From: Diplonema papillatum
Lineage: Eukaryota; Euglenozoa; Diplonemea; Diplonemida; Diplonemidae
Assembly (NCBI GenBank): GCA_030068145.1
Contig: JAPJBO010000128.1
Coordinates: 291,698 to 355,697, forward strand
Length of the DNA: 64,000 bases
Reading direction: 5' to 3'
A program made the position numbers and the translations under genes. Positions within the stretch are counted from its first letter, which is position 1. The number at the start of each line of letters is the position of its first letter. The notes beneath the pieces were generated by a model. It searched no databases. It saw only the letters and a program-made list of their open reading frames with translations, and was not told the origin of the DNA. Positions 1 through 8,690 of the stretch are shown piece after piece.

Positions 1-268
1 TTTCCGACTGAAAATAGCTGGCGGCGCAAAATAAGGTCGTAGGCAGAAATCTGTAGGGGAGACCCCTCGCAAAATTTTTTTTCTCCCTGTGGTGAGTGAA
101 ATCGCGTGTTTTGAGCTCGTTTTGAGTCTAATTCATCCTTTCTGATCCTGGCAGCTCTTCGGTTAGAGTCGCACAAGGCATTTCCATTACAAAAAACTTC
201 GGTTAGAGTCGCAAGCCATTTTCATTGAGAAAAACTTCGGTTAGAGTCGCGTAGAGCATTTCCATTAC

Positions 269-380
269 CATGCAGGGTCAAAACCTTGTGTCTTTTTGAA
301 AATGGCAAAAAAAAAAATTCCGGAAAAAAATTGGGTTTTTTGAATTTTAAAAGTTTGGAACAAACTCTGCAGTAATTTTT
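269..380 (+). repeat. Left half of the TA-MITE found at 5413
   Basis: This stretch matches the left half of the MITE at 5413-5627 from its terminal GCAGGGTCAAAACCTTGTG motif to the central CTCTGCAGTAATTTTT. The right half and the second inverted terminus are missing, so this copy is truncated. Confidence 0.7.
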
Positions 381-921
381 CCCCCATTTCTTTTTCCTTT
401 TTTCATCCCCTAATCCGTGCCTCGTAGCACACAGCCGCCGATCAACACGAAACCATCCAGAAGAAAAGCCAGGCACCGGGATCTTCCTGACGAGCACGCA
501 ACCCGGTGAACTTAATCAAGAGTCGAAGATTAGCGTCGAAACTTCCTGGCTTTTCACGCCGCAGCAGAACGACCACACCCTACCCAAACCCAAACACCCT
601 CTAAACGCGTTAGGGGACTTCACAAGGTTTCACAACGGAGTGACACAACACCCGAAACGAGTCGCACTCTTTTACTTTTCTCAACCCCCCGCCATACCCA
701 AGCCTCTACGGTCAACCGGAGACTTTAAAATACCGACCTTCTAATCCACAAATAACGCTACAAAAATTGGTCGATTTAGTGAAACCTTTGGTGACTGTGT
801 GCGCTGCCATAGGGTGGTCATTTTTGACATATCAAAGTAAAAAGTGACACACCCCCAAAGATGGTATAATACAAGGGTCAAATAATTAAATACAAATTCA
901 ATAATAAAATACAATAATAAG

Positions 922-1118
922 CATTTATTCGGCAAGATAATTTCCGTTTATTTTGTCGAGGTGTCGGTTTTAGTCCCGAGGGAGGCCCGAGGGGGGGTTT
1001 GCAACCCCGAGCCACGAGCGGAGCGAGTGGCGAGGGGTTGCAAACCCCCCCGAGGGCCTCCCGAGGGACTAAAACCGACACCGAGGCAAAATTGGCGGAA
1101 ATTATTGCCGAATAAATG
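922..1118. repeat. Large ~197-bp hairpin
   Basis: The sequence from 922 to about 1010 is repeated in reverse complement to 1118. The strongest arms carry GTGTCGGTTTTAGTCCCGAG on the left and its complement near 1060-1081, with matching CCCCCCGAGG blocks further in and a short loop near 1013-1025. The outer parts, around ATTCGGCAA/TTGCCGAAT, pair imperfectly. It would form a very stable stem in DNA or RNA. No coding potential is visible. Confidence 0.75.
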
Positions 1119-1192
1119 ATTTTATTGGGAAAACTAAATTCCCGAGGATGGAAAGAAAACCATACTGCTTTGCAGTTATGTTGGTGTCTAGC

Positions 1193-1356
1193 AGAACGTT
1201 GCGTAGCAAATGTGCACGGCAGAACGTTGTGTAAGACGTTGAGCATATTGCATTGCAGTTACGTTGGTGTTTAGCAGAACGTTGCGTAGCAAATGTGCGC
1301 GGCAGAACGTTGTGTGTCTGAGACATTGCGTAGCAGAACGTTGTGTAGATTTTGGC
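1193..1356. repeat. Short degenerate tandem repeat around CAGAACGTTG
   Basis: The units GCAGAACGTTGCGTAGCAAA and GGCAGAACGTTGTGT recur at about 1193, 1221, 1276, 1304 and 1330. The reading frames that cross it are low-complexity by-products of the repeat. Confidence 0.6.
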
Positions 1357-1661
1357 AAACGTTGCGAACGCTTCCCACTCCGCCTCGTACACAGGTGCAC
1401 TTTTTGCAGGCACCTTGGCGTTCTTCAGAATGTCATCTGCCTCGCGCTGGCGCTTCGACGGCATCGGGATTTTGATTTCTTCCTCTGTCCTTGGGCTGTT
1501 TTCACAGTTGGCAGGATCAGAAAGGATGAATTAGACTCAAAACGAGCTCAAAACACGCGATTTCACTCACCACAGGGAGAAAAAAAATTTTGCGAGGGGT
1601 CTCCCCTACAGATTTCTGCCTACGACCTTATTTTGCGCCGCCAGCTATTTTCAGTCGGAAA

Positions 1662-1940
1662 AATAAACGAATTTATTTCGCCGCCAGCTATTTTCAGTCG
1701 GAAAAATAAACGAATTTATTTCCCTAGGGACAATAAATTTCATTTATTTGTTTCGACTGAAAATAGCTGGCGGCGCAAAATAAATTCCGAGATCGGAAAA
1801 AAATAAATTCGTTTATTTGTCCGGCCTGTGTAAACACAACGGAATCCTGTCAAAAAATAAACGAAATTTATCGTCACGCTCCGCAAGCCATTTCCACCAG
1901 AGGGAATTTATTTTTCCCAATAAAATACAATTAAATACAA
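1662..1940. repeat. Scattered fragments of the foldback arm
   Basis: The first ~35 bases of the window recur in reverse orientation near 1679-1703 and in direct orientation near 1751-1784, separated by AT-rich AATAAACGAATTTATTT blocks. No gene is seen here. Confidence 0.6.
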
Positions 1941-2284
1941 TTAACCCCTTACGGACGGAGGGGGGGGGGGGTTAATTTTGGGAAAATGTACTTTTTCGGG
2001 AACTTCGGGCCGCAGTCAAAAATGGGTCGCAAACGGAGAGAATGGGGGCCTAGGGGTGCATTTTAATGATTTCGCAGCCGATCTTTCAAATGCGCACCTC
2101 AGAAATGAACGCGTACACATGCAGAGTGACACAGGAGACACATGGTCACAGGAGACACCTGGTCGGAAAAACCAGCACAAAATATCCGAACAACACCTAG
2201 AATTGTTGTCCAAAAATAACCGAAAAACCCCTACAAACAAAAATATTCAGGCCAAAACACAATTGATGAACAGAACTACTAAAA

Positions 2285-3434
2285 ATGGTGAAGAAGAGTG
2301 TGCGCTTTGCCGAAGACATGTCGGAGGAGCCAGACACCTCCTCCGCGTCGGACACAAGTGAATCGGATGATTCCTTGAACCCGGAAGAGCTTCAGGTGAT
2401 GACGATGATGCTGGTACGCACAACGCGGACATTGGCTCTATTTCGATAACTACTACACCAGTGTCCCCTTGATGAACCGTCTTTTTCGTTGGGGCTTCAC
2501 GCATGCGGAACGGTCAGATCCAACCGGAAGGGGCTTCCAGTCTTGCACCAAGTAGAGAAGAAATGGTAATCGTGGGAAAAGAGGACGCAAGAGCAAAGAA
2601 CAAAAGGCGAAAGAGCCTCAGCCAGGGGACGTCTTTTTTCGTCAGGCAGGGAACGTGACCTACGTCGAGTGGCACGACAAGCGCCCTGTGAAAATGCTGT
2701 CCACGCTTCCTGTTGGGGAAACCACTACCACAGTGGAGCGCAAAATCTCCAACAAGGAGACACGCAAGGTGGAGAAGCCGGATATCGTCAGCTCGTACAA
2801 CACGTACATGGGCGGCGTCGACCTGGGCGATCAGCTCATGGCGAGTTGCGGGCGACTCATGAAGGGCCGGCGTTGGTACCTCAAACTTTTTTTCTACTTA
2901 GTCGAGGTCTCCACTGTGAATGCCTACATCGTGTGGAAAATGCTGAGCACTGACAAGAAAGGAAGAACACCTTCACTTCCCGATTTCAAGCGCAAGCTGG
3001 TGATGGAGCTCCTTTCCGCCGAAAAGGACTGCCCAACAGAGTGCTCTACAGAGACGGGACCCCCTTCCAAAAAAACGATACCGCCACCCTCACCTTCGCC
3101 CCAATCTGCTCGCAAGACAGAAAAGCAGAAGCACGGCGTTGATCACAGGTTGAACGGGCTATTTCACAACCTCGTCAAGCTGGATCAGCAGCGACGGTGC
3201 ATATGCCACGTGCAGCGCAAAGGTGCGCTTTACAAATGCGAGCAGTGTGATGTCCCTCTTTGCCCTGTGCCGTGTTTCGGAAGGTACCACACCATGGCGC
3301 AACATCTCTTCGATGACCCAACCATGCAAGGCACCGTTGACCGTTTGAAGGACCCCAACGGCCGGCACTTCAAGAGAGGGAGGGATCGTACACTGTCGGC
3401 TGGCCACAGAATCAGCAAAGTTGCAAAGAAGTAG
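2285..3434 (+). pseudogene. piggyBac transposase, deleted and frameshifted
   Basis: Three pieces of one transposase can be read. An acidic N-terminus begins at 2285 (MVKKSVRFAEDMSEEPDTSS). A short piece near 2485-2565 contains CGTVRSNRKGLP, the conserved block after the third catalytic acid. A long C-terminal frame runs from about 2556 to 3434 with YNTYMGGVDLGDQL and the RRWYLKLFFYLVE block. The C-terminal cysteine/histidine cluster (CHVQRKGALYKCEQC, then CPVPCFGRYH) is the zinc-binding domain typical of piggyBac. The region with the first two catalytic aspartates is absent, and a frame change lies near 2565. The copy is therefore very unlikely to be active, though its ends could be mobilised in trans. 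Confidence 0.88.
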
Positions 3435-3596
3435 TGGAATCAGAGACCCTTTCTTCCCGTCGCTGCACCAAATCAAATGATCATCTCTTCGCATGCCCGT
3501 TTTTCCTTGTCCGCCTTTGAGCTTTCACCCCCGTCTTTTGCTACTGTCCCATGCTGGCTGGGTCCCAGGTTTCGCGGTGGCATCTGTTCGTCACTC

Positions 3597-3897
3597 GGGC
3601 AACAGTTTTGTCAGATGAAGGGCGCATTTGAAAGATCTGTGACGTATCTTTCCAAAGAAGCAAACATCGACCACTTTGACCAACATGCACTGGCTGGGTG
3701 TGGCTTGGGTCCCTGGCACGTGCCAGAGCTTGGGTTCTGTAATGGGCACAGGCAAGAACTCGAAAACCCCCAATTTCTGGCCAGCCCCCAAGTTTTGCAG
3801 AGGCATCCGCTTGGCAGCTCGGGCAGCAGTTTTGTCCGATGAAGGGTGCATTTGAAAGATTTGTGACGTATCTTTCCAAAGAAGCAAACATGGATCA
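3597..3897 (+). repeat. Two direct repeats in the piggyBac right end
   Basis: A ~65-bp block, including GCATTTGAAAGATYTGTGACG and CTTTCCAAAGAAGCAAACAT, occurs at about 3597-3672 and again at 3832-3897. These subterminal repeats are likely transposase-binding regions. Small frames crossing the region are not convincing genes. Confidence 0.7.
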
Positions 3898-3987
3898 CTT
3901 TCGTTGTGTCTTCATAGGCGAGATGATCTCCGCAACCTTTTTTGATTTTTCGACATATATATATGTCTCCCGTCCGTAAGGGGTTAA

Positions 3988-5053
3988 ATACAATTAAATA
4001 CAGAATAAAATACAGACCCTGTAGGCTACAGTGCAGCTGCCTTGTGGTTGATGTTTTTGACATGTCTTTGTGTGTGTGGCTCTAAATGATCCCTGATTCT
4101 CGACTACATCTACGACTTTTTCCTTGGCTTCAGCCTGCTTTTCCTCGCGCTTCTTAGTTTCCTCGGCAGCTTTGTTTTTCCGGTCGATATCGGCAACTAA
4201 CTCGTCAAGACCTGCCCATATTTGTGGTGGCGTGGACTCTCGCCAAGAAGGCGCTTTTCACCCCATGAAGCTGAACACCCTCTCTGCGTCACGGAATTCT
4301 GAATTCGTGCACCCAGTGTCACACTTCGGAGTCCACGTTCACTTATGTGGGGAGTTGTAGAGTACGGGAGGAACCGGAAATCTCCGGAAAGATGGTACCC
4401 GCATTCCAACTCGTCTCGGGAAAGGTCAGTCGACGACCTTATGCAGGTGGGTGGACTTGCGTTATCTCTCTGTCCCAGTCGCCATAGCAACGTTATCCTC
4501 GCCCAGCATCATCCTGCAACCCTGCTTTCAGGATGGCCATCGTGCCTCTCATTTTGGTTATCAACCTTACTCCTCGCTCGAATTGCCGTCTTCGACCTTC
4601 ACTGCCCCTGGTCCTGGTGGTTAGGACTACTTTCGTGACAACCTCTTCGTGCCACCTCTCTTCGTCACTGGTACCTTATCTTGCACCTCTGCCCGCCGCG
4701 GAGTGCACGTCTCTGTCTTCGATGCTGGCGAGTCCTTACGCCGCAAAGGAAATACCCCGAAACTCCCCGAATTTCTCTGAAATTTCCCGATATTTTCGTC
4801 TGGACGAGGTGGATACAGGCAAAATAAAGACATGTCAACTACAGGCAAATGGGATTCCAAATACAGACTTGTATTAAATACAAATTCTCCAGAATAAAAT
4901 ACAATAAAATACAATAAAATACAATAAAATACAACGAATAAAATACAAGTGTATTTTATTATTGCCATCCTTGCACACCCCCCCTGAATATAGAAGTTTG
5001 ATAGAAGAAATAACGCTAGAAGTTGTGTAGGCTCCTAGTGGGTAACACCAAAG
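3988..5053. other. Non-coding stretch with an ATAAAATACA microsatellite
   Basis: I find no recognisable gene. The block at about 4873-4952 is a tandem run of AATAAAATACA units. Around 4330-4430, GGAACCGGAAATCTCCGGAAAGATGG resembles a stretch at 27620-27670 and is probably a degenerate dispersed repeat. Confidence 0.5.
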
Positions 5054-6180
5054 TTGAGCAATTCTTTTTTTCCAAACTTTTTTTTTGGGGTCCATCGGCC
5101 CCGCGGGAGCGTTTTAAAAAGACACAAGGTTTTGACCCTGCATGTTATCCAACAAATAGTGCTAAGAACCAGGGGGGAGGTTGGTTGCTTGGTCAAGCGA
5201 GACGAGGCCGTGATCGACAATCCCAAAGGGGAGAAGGGCCATGCCGTTCACGCACTCAAGGTGGGTGGTCATCAAGGGCGATCTGACAGAGGCGATCTTC
5301 TTGCTTCTGACTTCTCTGCCACCGTTCCAGAGGTTGACCTCATGGACGACTACAAAGTTGGTGGGGGTGTGGCGAAGAAGCCCGCAACTGTCTGTACTCG
5401 GCTCACAGCATAGCATGCAGGGTCAAAACCTTGTGTCTTTTTGGAAATGGCAAAAAAAAAAAAATTCCGGAAAAAAAATGGGTTTTTTGAATTTTAAAAT
5501 TTTGGAACAAACTCTGCAGTAATTTTTGAGGAAGTTGAGCTAATTTTTTTTTTCCAAATTTTTTTTTTGGGGGCCATCGGCCCCGCGGGAGCGTTTTAAA
5601 AAGACACAAGGTTTTGACCCTGCATGCTACACAGTAACTCCTGAGCTGCAGAGGATGCGACCAGTGCAGCAACTGTGTGTTGCACAAGGTGTAACCGGCA
5701 AAGCAACTGTCTGAGTGCAGAGAATGTGACCAGTGCAGCAAATGGTTGGGTTGCATAGTGTGCTGCCGGCACAGCTACTGTCTGAGTTGCAGCGGATGCG
5801 ACCAGAGGGTGGTGACTTTGCAATGAGGCCGGTTTGATAGTCTCTGCAACCTGGGAATCGAGCTATCCTCCGAGTTTAGCCGGTGCTACCACATGAAGAA
5901 TGGAAAGCAAGAAGACGAAAAAGGCGTGCACGAAACCAAGAAAACGGAAAACAAACACTGTGGGAAACAAAAAAGCCTTGCCGAAGACAAGGTCACAGGG
6001 GGATGGGTGGGCGGGATTCAAGGCTTTGAGACCACCAACCAAGCAACCAACCTCCCCCCTGGTTCTTAGTACTATTTGTTGGATAACATGCAGGGTCAAA
6101 ACCTTGTGTCTTTTTAAACGCTCCTGCGGGGCCGATGGACCCCAAAAAAAAAGTTTGGAAAAGAAATTGCTCAACTTCCT
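5054..6180. repeat. Inverted duplication enclosing MITE copies
   Basis: Positions 5054-5190, ending in ACCAGGGGGGAGGTTGGTTG, recur in reverse complement at about 6040-6180. The two arms each include half of the MITE described separately plus ~50 bp of shared flank (CAACAAATAGTRCTAAGAACC). The inverted unit is therefore older than, or larger than, a single MITE insertion. Confidence 0.65.
5413..5627. mobile_element. 215-bp MITE with 29-30 bp inverted termini and TA duplication
   Basis: The ends are mirror images: GCATGCAGGGTCAAAACCTT at the left and its exact complement at the right, continuing into AAAAAGACACAAGG. The element is flanked on both sides by TA (5411-5412 and 5628-5629), as for Tc1/mariner-type (Stowaway-like) MITEs. 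The centre is AT-rich homopolymer tracts with no coding capacity. Confidence 0.85.
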
Positions 6181-6490
6181 TAAAAATTACTGCAGAGTTT
6201 GTTCCAAACTTTTAAAATTCAAAAAACCCAATTTTTTCCCGGATTTTTTTTTTTGCCATTTCCAAAATGACACAAGGTTTTGACCCTGCATGATAAATAG
6301 CTACTAGGGGCAATTCTCTGGAATGTCGATTCCCCAAATGAATCTGCAGAATCGAGCTATCCTCCGAGTTTAGCCGGTGCTACCACATGAAGAATGGAAA
6401 GCAAGAAGACGAAAAAGGCGTGCGTGAAACCAAGAAAACGGAAAACAAACACTGTGGGAAACGAAAAAGCCTTGCCGAAGACAAGGTCAC
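5856..6490 (+). repeat. 141-bp direct duplication flanking the second MITE
   Basis: Positions 5856-5996 and 6350-6490 are nearly identical (AATCGAGCTATCCTCCGAGT to CCGAAGACAAGGTCAC). The small basic reading frame in both (KKTKKACTKPRKRK-like) is too short and A-rich to call a gene. Confidence 0.8.
6086..6293. mobile_element. Second full copy of the TA-MITE
   Basis: This copy is in the opposite internal orientation to the one at 5413. It starts ACATGCAGGGTCAAAACC and ends GGTTTTGACCCTGCATGA, with TA at 6084-6085 and 6294-6295. The interior matches the first copy in reverse (CGGGGCCGATGG; CTGCAGAGTTTG). One terminus carries a small deletion. Confidence 0.8.
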
Positions 6491-6501
6491 TTCCGCCTCC
6501 A

Positions 6502-6720
6502 CTACGCATGTTGGCCCAGAAAACGCCTCACCGCCTGTAGAACCTGGTCCTGATTGTCACGGGTCATCCTGATGGGCGGAACGCGCGATGGCATATCAGC
6601 AGGATTGCATTCCGACTTCACCCACTCAAGGGAAAAAGTGCATCTACTGTCTTTCAGTGTCTGCAACGCACCCACGACTGAGTCGTTCAGGATCCTGCTC
6701 TTGACACTGCTTCTACCTTG
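6502..6720 (-). pseudogene. Retroelement RNase H C-terminal fragment
   Basis: The minus strand encodes FSLEWVKSECNPADMPSR. This is the conserved end of a retroelement RNase H domain, in which an aspartate follows an asparagine-proline-alanine turn before a serine-arginine. Only this end is present. It lies head-to-head with the recombinase fragment on the other strand, so the locus has been rearranged or hit by nested insertions. Confidence 0.6.
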
Positions 6721-6722
6721 CG

Positions 6723-6923
6723 GCGCCAACAACGGTTGTGTTGGAGCTGGGGGTTCCTTCACACATGATCAGACATGCCGCGCTGACTTGGGTGGCTTTT
6801 GTGGAAGGAGAGCAAGCAGCGATGTGCGTAGGTCGTCACCTCAACCCCAGGACGACGCGGCTGTACACGCCGCATCACCTTTGGACAGTCCCGGGTACAG
6901 CTGCGCTGCAGAAAACCGACTGA
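6723..6923 (+). pseudogene. Tyrosine recombinase C-terminal fragment
   Basis: The frame reads LELGVPSHMIRHAALTWVAF and continues with GRHLNPRTTRLYTP. This fits the tyrosine-recombinase active-site order: an HxxR box (HMIR), then a second histidine (GRH), then the nucleophile tyrosine after a TT pair. The N-terminal part is absent. With RT/RNase H just downstream, it suggests remains of a DIRS-like retrotransposon, a class that uses a tyrosine recombinase instead of an integrase. A Crypton or other recombinase element is possible. Confidence 0.6.
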
Positions 6924-7059
6924 ACGACCGCCCCGCTAAGCCTCCATTGTGGCCGCGCCACCTGGACAAGATCCTCCAGGGTTACGACTACGCCAACGGT
7001 TGGTTGGACGCCAGCAGTGGAAAACGCGTAACGAAAGCATCCTATGAAGGTGAAATAGC

Positions 7060-7983
7060 TTCGACGGCTCCGCCGTTCAGTCGCCGCTCAGGGTGTGGAC
7101 GTTGAGGTTCGCGTGGATCGATAACGTGATATTTGTGGCGGACACTGAGGCCGAAGTTATAGAGGCCTCAGCTCGCTTCAAGGCTTTGACTTCGAAGTAC
7201 GGCTTGACCATCGGGAGCTGGTCCAAGCCTTCTACCCGGACGGTGCTGCTGGGATTGGAAGTCGACCTCGCAGCGAAGAGATGGCGTGTGGACCCATCCT
7301 GGATAGGGAAGGCTGGACCGGTGATGGATCGCATCCGGGAGTGTAGTGAGGCTCCCGTCCGCGTGTGGTGGAAACTGACCGGGTCTCTGCTCTGGCGTCG
7401 CCACGTGATGGGGTACCCTCTCCACGAGGTACTTCTCCTCTTGCAGTGGATGTCAACCCTGGCTTCCGGCCGTTCGTCCACCGACAGCGCGTTCTGGGAC
7501 TCCGTCGCGCCTTGCCCAGCTGCGGTCAAGAGCTGCCTCGTTGCCCAGTGCTCCGACATGCGGGGTAACGCCTGGCGGCAATGGTGTAAACCGGTTTACA
7601 CTCGTTCGATCGATGTCGTCTCCGACGCCAGCATGTCGGCATGGGCCTTCGTGGCAGACGGGTCCCATGTCTACGGCGGTTTTCCTGCGGAGTTACTCCA
7701 CGCGGACATCTTCATGAAGGAGCTATACGCCGTCGTTCGGGCCGTACAGCACGCGGTCCACGGCCAGTCGAGCGTGGACATCAACCTGCTGTGTGACAAC
7801 AAGGCGGTGATAGGCTGCATACGCCGCGGCTACACGCTTCGTCAGGATGCGATGCAGCTGCTAACTCTGATCAACAAGAGCTTGGCCTCATCCAGAAGCC
7901 GGCTGAATATCAGCTACGTCCCGTCGCTCCAGAACATCGCGGATCAGTACACAAGACTAAAAAAAAATCGCCCGCAATGTTAG
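7060..7983 (+). pseudogene. Retrotransposon reverse transcriptase (end) plus RNase H
   Basis: The frame opens with the reverse-transcriptase active-site region FAWIDNVIFVAD, where the usual Y/F-x-D-D box reads WIDN. It continues with the thumb-like region GLEVDLAAKRWRVD. The second half is a full RNase H: DVVSDASMSAWAF (first Asp), MKELYAVVRAV (Glu), LLCDNKAVIGCI (second Asp) and YVPSLQNIADQYTR (last Asp). These are all four metal-binding acids. The N-terminal fingers and palm are missing and there is no upstream gag, so the copy is truncated. The order and sequence style fit DIRS-like or related elements more than Ty3 or Copia. Confidence 0.75.
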
Positions 7984-8690
7984 CGCCCAACATCGACAGC
8001 CCACTTCGTCGAGTCCTCGTCAAGTGGGTCGGTTGGTTCTTCCTCCGTGTGGCATGCAGTTCATCATATCAGCCGAGCAACCCTTTTTGCTTAGTTTTCC
8101 GCCGGGTCCCATCCCGCGTTATCAGTCGCTCACGGTAGGAGGGGGGGGGTTCGAATAGGGGCCACTCGTGCTCCGGTGCCTGTTCTTTTTTGCGACAACC
8201 AATTTCTGCTTCCCTGGAGACAGTATTTGTTACAGCTAAAAAGAACGTTGGCAGCGGCTTAACCAGAACACATGTAGGTTATATCGCACAAACACAGACC
8301 GTACCACTATCGCAGCAAGAGTCCGAATCTCAAAGCAGGTTAATGTGCTGTAGCCGACATGAAGCACAGGTGAGTCTGGGTTTAGTGGCGGGTGTAAGCG
8401 TTCAACAAAAACCTATGTTCACCAGCTTTTCCGGCTTGCTGGCAGCCAGAAAACACCCTGACTACAATTGTTGTCACGAGTAGAAAGGGACAGGGAGAAG
8501 TCTCAGCGATGCCGGGAGGTGTCAGCCAAAGTTTAGACCCGTCTCCTTCGCGCTTACAATCTTATGGTCACCGTAGTTTTAGTTAATCAACCATCGTGTG
8601 TGTAGCAACATTCGAGCTTAGAGAAAACTCTAAACCACAATAAACGCTAGAAATACATACCAACAGACCCCCAGTAGATAACGAAAGGAA
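7984..8690. other. Intergenic region with two dispersed repeats
   Basis: No gene is seen. About 8192-8310 matches 30010-30125 in reverse complement (GACAACCAATTTCTGCTTCC; AACACATGTAGGTTATATCG). About 8340-8410 matches 34828-34900 in direct orientation (CTGGGTTTAGTGGCGGGT then GTTCAACAAA). A poly-G tract lies at 8141-8150. The promoter of the gene starting at 8691 is probably in the last ~150 bp, but no clear motif is visible. Confidence 0.55.

Larger units (their letters stand above)
1..1661. mobile_element. Foldback-type element with ~150-bp inverted arms
   Basis: Positions 1-150 reappear as a near-perfect reverse complement at 1514-1661, including the landmark ACTGAAAATAGCTGGCGGCG. The left arm starts at the window edge, so the true end may lie outside. 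No coding sequence is recognisable between the arms; the interior holds a truncated MITE at 269-380, a large hairpin at 922-1118 and short tandem repeats at 1193-1356. Long inverted arms around a non-coding centre are typical of foldback elements, but two independent copies in opposite orientation would look the same. Confidence 0.6.
1945..3983 (+). mobile_element. piggyBac-family transposon, internally deleted
   Basis: The element is bounded by TTAA at 1941-1944 and 3984-3987, the target duplication diagnostic of piggyBac. Terminal inverted repeats read CCCCTTACGGACGG (1945-1958) and CCGTCCGTAAGGGG (3970-3983), a perfect 14-bp match. Subterminal copies of GATCTTTCAAATGCGC lie inverted near 2079 and 3612. 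The interior carries a transposase remnant (2285-3434). At about 2.04 kb it is shorter than usual autonomous piggyBac elements because most of the catalytic core is missing. It was inserted into AT-rich DNA containing repeated AATACAATTAAA. Confidence 0.92.
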
